A DNA stretch of 64,000 nt from Pantanalinema rosaneae (GTDB lineage: Bacteria > Cyanobacteriota > Cyanobacteriia > Leptolyngbyales > Leptolyngbyaceae): the NCBI RefSeq assembly GCF_050753385.1, contig NZ_JBLZFZ010000027.1:1-64000 (forward strand). Reading direction: 5' to 3'. The notes under the pieces were generated by a model that had not been told where the DNA came from, made no database searches, and was given only the letters and a program-made list of their open reading frames with translations. Positions within the stretch are counted from its first letter, which is position 1. Every line of letters starts with the position of its first letter. Below are positions 42,790 through 51,327 of this stretch, in pieces. Made by a program: the position numbers and the translations under genes.

Positions 42790-43365
42790 ATGGTACTCAC
42801 TCCTTCCACAATGTTGGCATTAGGGACACCTGCTCCAGCGTTTGCTTTGCCAGATGTGGTATCTGGACAGACTATTTCCCTAACCACCTTTGCCGATCAC
42901 ACCGCCTTCCTGGTGATGTTTATCTGTCAGCATTGTCCCTACGTGAAGCACATACAGGCAGAACTTGCCAAGCTGGGGCAAGACTATCATGACCAGAGCC
43001 TGGGAATTGTTGCCATTAGTGCTAACGATGTCGCGAATTATCCTAATGATGCTCCGCCTTACTTGAAGGAGATGGCGCAGTCCTTGGGGTTCACCTTTCC
43101 CTTCTGTTACGACGAAACGCAGGACGTGGCTAAAACTTATACGGCGGCTTGCACTCCGGACTTTTTCTTGTTCGATCGCGATCGGCGGTTAGTCTATCGC
43201 GGGCAACTGGATGATAGTCGTCCGGGCAATGGGTTGCCAGTGACGGGAACTGACTTGAGGGCAGCGATCGATACGGTACTGGCAGGTCAGCCAGTTTCCC
43301 CAGAGCAAAAGCCGAGTATTGGCTGCAATATTAAATGGAAACCGGGTAACGCTCCCAGCTATTAA
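42790..43365 (+). CDS. Thioredoxin-fold (peroxiredoxin-like) protein
   Basis: This 191-residue protein has GTPAPAFALPDVVSGQTISL, then the active-site-like FICQHCPYVKHIQAEL with a CxxC pair (CQHC), then VAISANDVANYPNDAPPYLKEMAQ, and the cis-Pro region CTPDFFLFDRDRRLVYRGQLDDSRP. It belongs to the AhpC/TSA-like thioredoxin family widespread in cyanobacteria, likely a cytoplasmic thiol oxidoreductase or peroxidase. I chose ATG 42790, where homology starts; ATG 42763 would add nine residues. Confidence 0.85.
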   Translation: MVLTPSTMLALGTPAPAFALPDVVSGQTISLTTFADHTAFLVMFICQHCPYVKHIQAELAKLGQDYHDQSLGIVAISANDVANYPNDAPPYLKEMAQSLGFTFPFCYDETQDVAKTYTAACTPDFFLFDRDRRLVYRGQLDDSRPGNGLPVTGTDLRAAIDTVLAGQPVSPEQKPSIGCNIKWKPGNAPSY

Positions 43366-43419
43366 CATTTAGGTGAACCCAGGCAACCTGGTGTCAATGC
43401 CCCCTTATCTTCCAACCTC

Positions 43420-44799
43420 ATGCTGAATCACTTACCCCATGATGCCCAAACCCCGGCATGGCGACAGATGTTCCAATGGATTGTCAATCCCTTTGCCCTG
43501 ATGGAATCCTCTGCCCAACGCTACGGTGACCTATTCACCCTACCTGTAGGCGACAAACTGGCTCCTATCGTCTTTATTCATAGTCCTCATCTGTTGCAAG
43601 AGGTACTGGCAGATAGCAAAGAGTACGAAACCCCTGGCGATCGCAATCAGATTTTTGAGCCAATGCTCGGCCCATCCTCAGTCATCTGTCTAAGTGGTGG
43701 CGCTCACAGACGACAGCGACAATTATTGTTACCCCCGTTTCATGGCGAACGGATGCGGAACTATGGGCAGACGATTTGGGAGATTACGGGGCAGGTGATC
43801 GATCGCTGGCAGGTGAACCAACCCTTTTCGGTGCGATCGTTCATGCAAGCCATTTCAATGCGGGTGATTCTCCGAACCGTGTTTGGGGTAGATGAAGGAG
43901 AACGGATGCAGCAGTTAGAGTATTGGCTTGGTGCTATGTTGGATAGCATTACTGAGCCAGCCAGTGTTGCCATGCTCTACTTTCCAGGGTTCCGGTGGGA
44001 TCTGGGTCGGTTTAGTCCCTGGGGCAGATTTCTCTACCAACGGCAGCAAGTTGATCAGTTGATTTACCGCGAAATCCAAGAACGGCGGCAGGCTTCTAAT
44101 CCCGATCGCACGAATATTCTGTCTTTGCTGATGTCTGCCTGTGATGAGGTGGGACAACCCATGACCGATGAGGAGTTACGGGATGAGCTAATGACTCTGC
44201 TCATTGCCGGCCATGAAACCACGGCAACGGCATTAACCTGGGCACTTTATTGGCTACATGCCCTCCCTGAGGTGAAGGAAAAGGCACTCCGGGAACTCGA
44301 TAGTTTAGGGGATGAGATGACCCCCGGCACAGTCACTCGCTTGCCCTATCTCGCGGCAATTTGCTCAGAAACTCTGCGGATTTATCCCGTCGGCATGTTG
44401 GCGTTCCCCCGTGTGCCCAAAACAGCGCGGAAACTCATGGGCTATGAGATTGAGGCAGGCACAGATGTCGTCGGCTGTATTTATTTGTTGCATCAGCGAC
44501 CAGATCTGTATCCAGAACCGAAGCAGTTTAAGCCAGAGCGGTTTTTACTCCGACAATTTTCGCCTTACGAATACATGCCATTTGGGACGGGAGGACGACG
44601 CTGTATCGGCATGGCATTTGCTCTCTATGAGATGCAGTTAGTCTTAGCCCGCATTCTGTCTGAAGTCGAACTACAACTGCTCAACGATCGCCCTGTGAAA
44701 CCCCAGCGACGAGGGCTTACCTCCGGAGCGGGGGATGTCCGGTTGATGGTGCTGGGCCATCGTGCCCTATCCGATCGGGCGTTAGAGTCGATCGCTTAA
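43420..44799 (+). CDS. Cytochrome P450 (CYP110-like)
   Basis: This soluble 459-residue P450 monooxygenase has oxygen-activating helix I AGHETTATALTWALYW, the ExxR motif in SETLRIYPVG, and the haem loop FGTGGRRCIGMAFA with the Cys thiolate. Length is normal. The sequence resembles CYP110-type enzymes of cyanobacteria, some of which hydroxylate fatty acids or alkanes; the substrate here is inferred only by family. No ferredoxin or reductase is adjacent. Its 3' end overlaps the convergent methyltransferase gene by 18 bases. Confidence 0.93.
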   Translation: MLNHLPHDAQTPAWRQMFQWIVNPFALMESSAQRYGDLFTLPVGDKLAPIVFIHSPHLLQEVLADSKEYETPGDRNQIFEPMLGPSSVICLSGGAHRRQRQLLLPPFHGERMRNYGQTIWEITGQVIDRWQVNQPFSVRSFMQAISMRVILRTVFGVDEGERMQQLEYWLGAMLDSITEPASVAMLYFPGFRWDLGRFSPWGRFLYQRQQVDQLIYREIQERRQASNPDRTNILSLLMSACDEVGQPMTDEELRDELMTLLIAGHETTATALTWALYWLHALPEVKEKALRELDSLGDEMTPGTVTRLPYLAAICSETLRIYPVGMLAFPRVPKTARKLMGYEIEAGTDVVGCIYLLHQRPDLYPEPKQFKPERFLLRQFSPYEYMPFGTGGRRCIGMAFALYEMQLVLARILSEVELQLLNDRPVKPQRRGLTSGAGDVRLMVLGHRALSDRALESIA

Positions 44800-45582
44800 C
44801 ATCACCGTCTCTGCCAGAAATATATCAGTGGAATAGCTCAGGTAGACCAATCCATCGGCATCTGCCCAGTGTTGATACAGTTGGCGGAGGTCAGCCACCA
44901 GTTGGTCATAGGCGGTTCCCTCATGGGGCAGGTAGGACGTACTTTGTGCTCGACCCAGTAATCCTGTCCAATCCACTGCCTGTTGATGGTGGCAGGTTGT
45001 TTGCCGTACCTGGGTAAATAATGGACTGTGGGTTAACTGATCGCAGGTTTGGGTCAGATCCCGGAGTTGCTCGGCTGGGTGATGCCCCGAGGCAGCTTGG
45101 ATTAATTGGCTGTAACTGGCTGTAAAACCATCATCCCGATCGCGGTTGTTCCAGACTAAGGCTAACCGACCCCCCGGTTTGAGGAGGCGGTGAAATTCCG
45201 GCAGGCTGCGATCGGCATCAAACCAGTGAAAGGCTTGAAAGCAGGTAACTAAATCCATGCTGCGATCGGGTAAGCCTGTCTCTTCAGCCGTTGCCGTTTG
45301 AAACGTCACCTGGGGATGGGGGGTAGCCGCTTGCTGCATAGCTTGATTCGGCTCCACTGCCCACACCTGGACTCCCTGATCCGCGAGTAATCGTGAGGAA
45401 ATGCCTGTTCCAGCCCCAATATCGGCAGCAATCAGCCGATGGGGAGCACCTAATTCAGCCAGAATTGTCGCGATCGCCGCCTCTGGATAACTGGGGCGAT
45501 ATTTAGCATAGGCATCTGCTCGATTAGAAAATCGGGTTAAAGGTTGCAAGGTATGTAAAGGAATTGCTTCGTTCTGACTCAT
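44782..45582 (-). CDS. Class I SAM-dependent methyltransferase
   Basis: The 266-residue protein begins with FSNRADAYAKYRPSYPEAAI, then the SAM-binding GxGxG loop AADIGAGTGISSRLLADQG, the acidic motif AVEPNQAMQ, and DLVTCFQAFHWFD. This combination is typical of the methyltransferase-11 group, in which trans-aconitate and ubiquinone/menaquinone-type members occur. The acceptor is unknown. ATG 45582 is preferred over 45600. Confidence 0.87.
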   Translation of the reverse strand: MSQNEAIPLHTLQPLTRFSNRADAYAKYRPSYPEAAIATILAELGAPHRLIAADIGAGTGISSRLLADQGVQVWAVEPNQAMQQAATPHPQVTFQTATAEETGLPDRSMDLVTCFQAFHWFDADRSLPEFHRLLKPGGRLALVWNNRDRDDGFTASYSQLIQAASGHHPAEQLRDLTQTCDQLTHSPLFTQVRQTTCHHQQAVDWTGLLGRAQSTSYLPHEGTAYDQLVADLRQLYQHWADADGLVYLSYSTDIFLAETVMLSDRL

Positions 45583-45750
45583 GGTGGATACACTGAACAC
45601 GGCAAAACATGCTAGTTACATATTCAAGTAAAAAATAATGCTTTCCTGACTTGGATCCCAGAGGGGTGTCCGTAGGTTACATATTTGACAATCACCCTTT
45701 GGTAGGATTTTCAAGTTTCCAAATTGTGTTGTTTGTGGTGTGAGGAACGG

Positions 45751-47655
45751 ATGGTAAGGATGATGGCAACGGTTCAATCAACAATCTCCCAACGGTTATG
45801 GCTGTCTCTACTAACAGTATTTGCAGTGATGGGACTATCGCCTCAGGCGCAGGCGGTGGAGTCTGGTAGGGCGATCGTGTCAACCCCATCCCTTTCTACA
45901 GTAACTTCCGAGGTAGCAGAGCCGAGCACGATCGTGGCGCAAGCCCGTCCCCTAGAGGTGATGGAGGCAATACCCAGTGTAAGCAGTTTAGCGGCTACGC
46001 CTGAGGCACTGCCAACCGAGGGCATGGAACAGGTGACTTCGGTCTCTCAGTTGACGGATGTACGACCCACGGATTGGGCATTTCAGGCGTTACAATCCCT
46101 GGTCGAACGCTATGGCTGTATTGTGGGCTATCCCGATCGCACCTATCGGGGCAACCGCGCCATGACTCGGTATGAATTTGCGGCGGGCTTAAATGCCTGT
46201 ATGGATAAAATCCAGGAACTAATTGCCGGGGCAACGGGTGATCTGGTCAGGAAGGAAGATTTGCTGGCACTGCAACGGTTGCAAGAGGAATTTGCGGCAG
46301 AACTGGCGACTCTGCGAGGACGGGTTGATAGTTTGGATGTCCGCACCGCGACTTTGGAAAAACAACAATTTTCGACCACAACCAAACTGAATGGGTTGGC
46401 GTGGATGAATTTGACTGGAGCCGGAGCCGGAGATGATGTCAACTATGAAGGGATTCCGGGCGTACCACCGGATGTCCGATTTGCGGCAGCCCGTTCCGGC
46501 GGGGATCCGATCGTGCTGAGGTCCGGTGCGCCCCAAACGACCCTAAGCTTTTTAACCTGGTTGACTCTCAATACGTCGTTTACAGGTCGGGATTTATTGG
46601 TGACGACTCTGGCAGCGGGTAATGGGATTTCGCCTGCCAACCAGTATGCCTCGGCGGGCTTTTTTAATTCCTTTGGATCCCCCTTTACCGACCAATCGGC
46701 GAATAGCATTAATGGGGATACGACGGTAATCATTCGCGATTTCTTCTACCAGTTTCCAGTGAATGACTCCCTCAAAGTCGCCGTAGGGCCCCGGATCAAC
46801 TGGTATCGCCATTTTGACTTTAACCGCTTTACCTTCTTCCTGACGGGAGCGGGTAGCTTTGACTCGATCGGCAGTACACAGTCCAATGCGATCGATCGGG
46901 GTTCCGGTGCGGTCGTGGAATGGACTCCCAGTAGTCAGTTTCGGATTGCGGCGGGTTATCTGGGTGAGAACACCGAATTTCTACCCAATGTGCCGGGGTT
47001 AGGCTTTAATACCTCCAGTGATCCCAACTTTGGCTTATTTGGTGGCAGCAATACCTCTACCTTTGAAGTCACCTATTCGCCTACCAGTACCATTAATCTC
47101 CGCTTTTTATATAACTACTCCCGCTTACAGGCCGTTGGCGGGCAAGTGGGCAATGCAGTCGGAGAACCGCTCCCCTATGGGTTCGTGGATGCTGGACCGG
47201 GTTTTTCCGAACTGCTCCCAGACGGCAGTGTAGCGCCTGGTGGCTTGAAGTATGCCTTTGCTCACCATCTTGCCTTTAACTTTGATTGGCTGATTACTCC
47301 AGGTTTCGGCATCTTTGGGCGCTACGGCTATGCCACTACCACCCTGAAGCCGATCAATAAAGCTATCAATGTGCAATCCTTCCAGGTGGGTTTAGGTTTC
47401 CCGGATTTGGGTAAGCGGGGGGCACTGGCGACCCTTACCTTCTTGATGCCAATGGATATCCTGCATGGCAAACGCTACTTTGCCTCTGGGGCCGGGGATG
47501 GCGGCACGATGTACGAGTTAGAAGCGTCCTATTATTACCCTGTGACTGACAATATCGCGATCGTGCCATCGGTCTACGCGATCTTTAATGCCAATAATTT
47601 TAATGACAATCCCACAATCTTTGTGGGGAATATTCGCGGTCAGTTCAGCTTCTAA
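45751..47655 (+). CDS. Iron uptake porin (SLH domain plus OprB-type barrel)
   Basis: This cyanobacterial major outer-membrane protein is about 634 residues long. A signal peptide (LWLSLLTVFAVMGLSPQAQA) is followed by a linker, an SLH domain (DVRPTDWAFQALQSLVERYG...GYPDRTYRGNRAMTRYEFAAGL) that holds the protein to peptidoglycan-linked polymers, a short coiled coil (LATLRGRVDSLDVRTATLEKQ) and an OprB-type beta barrel ending in Phe (GNIRGQFSF). Members carry inorganic ions, including iron, across the outer membrane. Start ATG 45751 has GAGGAA six bases upstream. It overlaps the convergent TolB-like gene by four bases. Confidence 0.93.
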   Translation: MVRMMATVQSTISQRLWLSLLTVFAVMGLSPQAQAVESGRAIVSTPSLSTVTSEVAEPSTIVAQARPLEVMEAIPSVSSLAATPEALPTEGMEQVTSVSQLTDVRPTDWAFQALQSLVERYGCIVGYPDRTYRGNRAMTRYEFAAGLNACMDKIQELIAGATGDLVRKEDLLALQRLQEEFAAELATLRGRVDSLDVRTATLEKQQFSTTTKLNGLAWMNLTGAGAGDDVNYEGIPGVPPDVRFAAARSGGDPIVLRSGAPQTTLSFLTWLTLNTSFTGRDLLVTTLAAGNGISPANQYASAGFFNSFGSPFTDQSANSINGDTTVIIRDFFYQFPVNDSLKVAVGPRINWYRHFDFNRFTFFLTGAGSFDSIGSTQSNAIDRGSGAVVEWTPSSQFRIAAGYLGENTEFLPNVPGLGFNTSSDPNFGLFGGSNTSTFEVTYSPTSTINLRFLYNYSRLQAVGGQVGNAVGEPLPYGFVDAGPGFSELLPDGSVAPGGLKYAFAHHLAFNFDWLITPGFGIFGRYGYATTTLKPINKAINVQSFQVGLGFPDLGKRGALATLTFLMPMDILHGKRYFASGAGDGGTMYELEASYYYPVTDNIAIVPSVYAIFNANNFNDNPTIFVGNIRGQFSF

Positions 47656-48206
47656 GGGATGGGATTTGGCGTGGAGCGGCGTTGAAAATCGGCGGTATCC
47701 AGTTCAACTCCCGCTCCCCGATCCAATACCTCAATATCCCACTGTCCCCGACTACCTGTTTCGTAAACAATGTAGCGACCATCAGGGCTAATACTGGGGT
47801 TGCGGATCCAGCCCCGGTAGCCGATCGACAAAACTTGGGGCTGTTGAGTCGCCCGATCGTAAAGTTCAATTTCGGGTCGAGCGCTATCACTGGCTAAATA
47901 AACAATGTAGCGTCCGGTATAGCTGAGGCTGGGAGATTCCGCGATCGCATCCCGGCGATTTAACCGGGGTAAATTCACAAATCGCTGCATCCTCAGGTCA
48001 TATAAGAAGATGCCCCGTCCCCCATCCCGATTCGATACAAACGCCAGATACCGACCATCCCCACTCAAAGCAGGCTGTTCATCATTAAAGCGGCTGTTCA
48101 GTTCCGAGGGACCCATCGGTACCGTCGGTTGTGTACATGCCGCTAAGGTGATGGTAATTCCTAGAGAAAGCCAACCCAGCCTATGACCAGTTATCTTCCT
48201 CGTCAT
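47652..48206 (-). CDS. TolB-like beta-propeller lipoprotein
   Basis: The 184-residue protein begins with a lipoprotein signal (LGWLSLGITITLAAC, Cys at the cleavage site) and then has WD40/TolB-type blades: DEQPALSGDGRYLAFVSNRDG, ESPSLSYTGRYIVYLASDS, NPSISPDGRYIVYETGSRG. Three blades are too few for a closed propeller, so it may oligomerise or be a partial relative. It likely sits in the periplasm. ATG 48206 lies inside the 3' end of ycf66 (overlap 26 bases); longer starts up to 48326 would run over ycf66 without a signal sequence. Confidence 0.75.
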   Translation of the reverse strand: MTRKITGHRLGWLSLGITITLAACTQPTVPMGPSELNSRFNDEQPALSGDGRYLAFVSNRDGGRGIFLYDLRMQRFVNLPRLNRRDAIAESPSLSYTGRYIVYLASDSARPEIELYDRATQQPQVLSIGYRGWIRNPSISPDGRYIVYETGSRGQWDIEVLDRGAGVELDTADFQRRSTPNPIP

Positions 48207-48924
48207 CGTTTTCAATCGGGCGATAATCAACATACTCGGAAGATGGCGGTTCAACATTCCGTTCGCGGGAGCGCAGATCATCATCCGAGGGGCGAGGTCG
48301 CCTGGGGCGGGTACTTGCTGAACCACCCGATCGGGGAGGGGGGTTGGAACTCCGGCTGCGATAGGGTTTGTCGTCGCTCTCTAACCCAATGTCATCAACC
48401 ATGCCATCCCCCGGACGGGGACGACGTTTACGAGTGCGATCGCTGCCATAGCGATCGTCTACGCTAGTCCGGCTACTTGGGCGGCGAGAGGCGGTATCGT
48501 CATACTCATCCCGGCTCGCTCGACTATCTCGGGTACCCCGAATCCGCCGTGGTCGCTCGTCGTAGGGCATCAGGTCATCTAATTCGGCACGAACGCTATA
48601 GCGCTGACTCACAGGGCGCTCATCATCCACGATCGGGGCATTCCGTTTGGCTTGCTCGGTCGTAATGCCGCGCATCCGAATGCTTTCAACGGCGAAGAAG
48701 ACGGCGGAACCTGCCAGGAGAAACTGCCCAAACTGAAGAATGGGGTCTTGTCGCCAACCCTGGAAGAACAGAATCCCACCGCACAGCAACGCAACTGCCG
48801 CAAAAAAAATGTCGTGGTCACGCGCTAGTTTCGGGCGCATCGATCGCAGGAAATAGAGGGCGGCTCCGGCGGCTGCCAGGGCAATGCCTACAAAGCTACT
48901 CCAGTTTAGTCCGACGTTTACCAT
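48181..48924 (-). CDS. ycf66: Ycf66 family protein
   Basis: The N-terminal 95 residues match Ycf66: MVNVGLNWSSFVGIALAAAG, LYFLRSMRPKLARDHDIFFAAVALLCGGILFFQGWRQDPILQFGQFLLAG. They contain three predicted membrane helices. The rest, about 150 residues, is a charged, probably disordered tail rich in Arg, Asp and Ser. Ycf66 is also encoded in some chloroplasts; its role is not known. Start ATG 48924. It lies between psbX and the TolB-like gene on the same strand, and the TolB-like gene overlaps its end. Confidence 0.88.
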   Translation of the reverse strand: MVNVGLNWSSFVGIALAAAGAALYFLRSMRPKLARDHDIFFAAVALLCGGILFFQGWRQDPILQFGQFLLAGSAVFFAVESIRMRGITTEQAKRNAPIVDDERPVSQRYSVRAELDDLMPYDERPRRIRGTRDSRASRDEYDDTASRRPSSRTSVDDRYGSDRTRKRRPRPGDGMVDDIGLESDDKPYRSRSSNPPPRSGGSASTRPRRPRPSDDDLRSRERNVEPPSSEYVDYRPIENDDEEDNWS

Positions 48925-49187
48925 CGCCAATCGCTTTAACAGTACATTCTATGTTAACCAGTTACGCCCAAAATCTCCACCAGCGAACTGGCGTTCCGGA
49001 GGCAGTTGGGCAAACTTCCCAAAGTCATCAATTCGTTTGGATATGAAAAAACCTTAGGTGATCGCTCAAATGTTGCCGGAACTCATCCTGCCCTTGAGCT
49101 GACCTAAGGTAATGGTGATAGTCGAAAAATACGGCAAGGGGATCTCTGTCGGAACAGCGACCCCCAGGTAAACAAGTGAACAATGGA

Positions 49188-49307
49188 CTATGAACGTTGA
49201 ATCTTATCTTTTTGGCTAATAAAGATGAGTGCAGCCGTGAGCGGAATCACGACGATAATCGCACCCCAAACCAGGCTGAGTAGGAAATTTGCCAGAGAAG
49301 GAGTCAT
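49188..49307 (-). CDS. psbX: Photosystem II reaction-centre protein X (PsbX)
   Basis: This 39-residue gene was found by direct reading. ATG 49305-49307 opens MTPSLANFLLSLVWGAIIVV, then ends FISQKDKIQRS, with TAG at 49188-49190. This is PsbX almost residue for residue: one membrane helix at the edge of photosystem II that influences quinone exchange at QB. AAGG lies five bases before the start. The 263-base gap to ycf66 downstream and the 253-base gap to yggT upstream contain no other supportable gene. Confidence 0.96.
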   Translation of the reverse strand: MTPSLANFLLSLVWGAIIVVIPLTAALIFISQKDKIQRS

Positions 49308-49560
49308 GAGCCCTTGTGCCTCGCTTACAACAAATTGTTTTTCATAATTTTAACGGTCTGTCACACCATTGAGAAGCAGATCGCTGAATTTTGCTGAAGG
49401 AAGGCTGAAGGAAGGCATCAGATTCGGAGGTTACTGAAATGCGGTTAGTGCATAAAGGCAGCGAGGTTCAGCTTACCTCCGCTTCAGGAAAGGGAACCAT
49501 GCCGCTAAGATAAGGAAAGCAGTAATTTACATCCCTTAATGGGTGTTTCATCGATCGCGT

Positions 49561-49845
49561 ATGACTGAGCTTGAGATCACCTCCTGGGTGTTGGGTGTGC
49601 TGTTGGCAGTGATGACCTTCCTATTTATTTTTCGGATTGTGCTCACCTGGTATCCCCAAGCCGACCTGGCTCGCTTCCCGTTTAATCTGGTGGCGATCCC
49701 GACGGAACCCTTCCTTGCCCCCTCCCGGAAAATCGTGCCGCCCCTCGGTGGGGTGGATATTACCCCCATTATTTGGGTTGGCATCTTTAGTCTGGTACGG
49801 GAAATTCTCCTGGGACAACAAGGACTGTTACGCATGATGATGTGA
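49561..49845 (+). CDS. YggT family membrane protein
   Basis: This 94-residue protein has two hydrophobic helices: SWVLGVLLAVMTFLFIFRIVLTWYP and, after LVAIPTEPFLAPSRKIVPPLGGVDITPI, a second ending LLGQQGLL. These are the landmarks of YggT/Ycf19. In cyanobacteria and plastids the family is linked to chloroplast/nucleoid or thylakoid membrane organisation and in other bacteria to osmotic stress. I chose ATG 49561; a start six codons upstream is possible. It converges on accC with three bases between stops. Confidence 0.9.
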   Translation: MTELEITSWVLGVLLAVMTFLFIFRIVLTWYPQADLARFPFNLVAIPTEPFLAPSRKIVPPLGGVDITPIIWVGIFSLVREILLGQQGLLRMMM

Positions 49846-49848
49846 TGT

Positions 49849-51201
49849 CTATTTTTTGTTAAACATCACCTGTTCCACGAAATTGGTATAGATATCGCCC
49901 TGCTGAAATTCCGGCGTTTCCAAGATTTTCTGATGGAAGCTAATGGTGGTGGGTAAACCCGTTACCGCACATTCCCGTAATGCCCGTCTCATGCGGCGAA
50001 TGGCAGCAGGGCGATCGTGTCCCCAGACAATGAGCTTGCCAATCAATGAGTCGTAATAAGCCGGAATCTCATAGTCAGTGTAAACATGGGAATCCATCCG
50101 CACACCGGGACCACTGGGCGGCAAGTAGCCACTAATTCGTCCGGGATGGGGACGGAAGTTGTGATCGGGGTCTTCGGCATTAATCCGACATTCGATCGCG
50201 TGTCCGCGTAACTCTACCTGCTCCTGAGTGAGGCTGAGGCGTTCACCCTGGGCAATCCGGATTTGTTCAGCGATTAGATCTAACCCTGTAATCATTTCGG
50301 TGACGGGATGTTCCACCTGGATGCGGGTATTCATTTCCATGAAGTAGAACTCTCCCGACTGATCCAGGAGAAACTCTACCGTCCCGGCTCCGACATAATT
50401 GATCGACTTCGCTGCCATCACAGCCGCTGCGCCCATCTTTTCCCGCAGTTCAGGAGTTAAGGCAGAACTGGGGGCTTCTTCCAACAGCTTTTGGTGGCGA
50501 CGCTGGATCGAACATTCCCGTTCGCCTAAGTGAATGGCATTGCCGTAACTGTCTGCCAGAATTTGAAACTCGATATGGCGAGGTTTCTGGACGAACTTCT
50601 CTAGATAAACGCCAGGATTACCAAAGGCGGCATCGGCTTCTCCCTGGGCGGCGGCAAATAATGCCGAGAGGTCGGCTTCTTCCCGCACCAGACGCATTCC
50701 CCGACCACCTCCGCCTGCCGTCGCTTTAATGATGACGGGATAGCCAATTTTGCGGGCGATCTCCTGTGCTTCCGATTCGTCCATTAGCAACCCCACACTG
50801 CCAGGAACGGTCGGTACTCCCACCCGTTGCATGGTTTTTTTAGCAGTAGACTTATCGCCCATTGCTCGGATGGCATCGGGAGAAGGTCCAATAAAGGCGA
50901 TCTTGTGATCGGCACAGATTTCGGCAAACCGGGCATTTTCCGCCAGGAACCCATATCCCGGATGAATGGCACTGGCATTCCGGGTCAAAGCGGCGGCAAT
51001 AATGTTGGGAATGTTGAGGTAGCTTTTGCTGCTGGGAGGTTCGCCAATGCAAACGGCTTCGTCCGCCAGTTGCACATGAAGGGAGTGGCGATCGATCGTG
51101 GAGTGAACCGCCACCGTGGCGATCCCCATTTCCTCGCAGGTTCGGAGAATTCTCAGGGCAATTTCTCCGCGATTGGCAATCAGGATTTTGGAAAACTGCA
51201 T
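49849..51201 (-). CDS. accC: Acetyl-CoA carboxylase biotin carboxylase subunit
   Basis: AccC carboxylates biotin on AccB using ATP and bicarbonate, the first step of fatty-acid synthesis. The 450-residue protein has the start KILIANRGEIALRILRTC, the ATP-grasp Gly-rich loop KATAGGGGRGMR, EFQILADSYGNAIHLGERECSIQRRHQK, and FYFMEMNTRIQVEHPVTE with the catalytic region. Length and motifs are standard. The other subunits (accA, accB, accD) are not nearby, as usual in cyanobacteria. Confidence 0.97.
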   Translation of the reverse strand: MQFSKILIANRGEIALRILRTCEEMGIATVAVHSTIDRHSLHVQLADEAVCIGEPPSSKSYLNIPNIIAAALTRNASAIHPGYGFLAENARFAEICADHKIAFIGPSPDAIRAMGDKSTAKKTMQRVGVPTVPGSVGLLMDESEAQEIARKIGYPVIIKATAGGGGRGMRLVREEADLSALFAAAQGEADAAFGNPGVYLEKFVQKPRHIEFQILADSYGNAIHLGERECSIQRRHQKLLEEAPSSALTPELREKMGAAAVMAAKSINYVGAGTVEFLLDQSGEFYFMEMNTRIQVEHPVTEMITGLDLIAEQIRIAQGERLSLTQEQVELRGHAIECRINAEDPDHNFRPHPGRISGYLPPSGPGVRMDSHVYTDYEIPAYYDSLIGKLIVWGHDRPAAIRRMRRALRECAVTGLPTTISFHQKILETPEFQQGDIYTNFVEQVMFNKK

Positions 51202-51327
51202 CTTCTAACGTGTGATTCCGTATTCAGTAGAATAGACGTTTCCGGAGACACCCTGGAAGATCTTGACCAGGAAATTCCTGACTGCCGGGGTGGAGGCAGG
51301 TTGGTCACTCGCGGGTGGCTCCGGTAC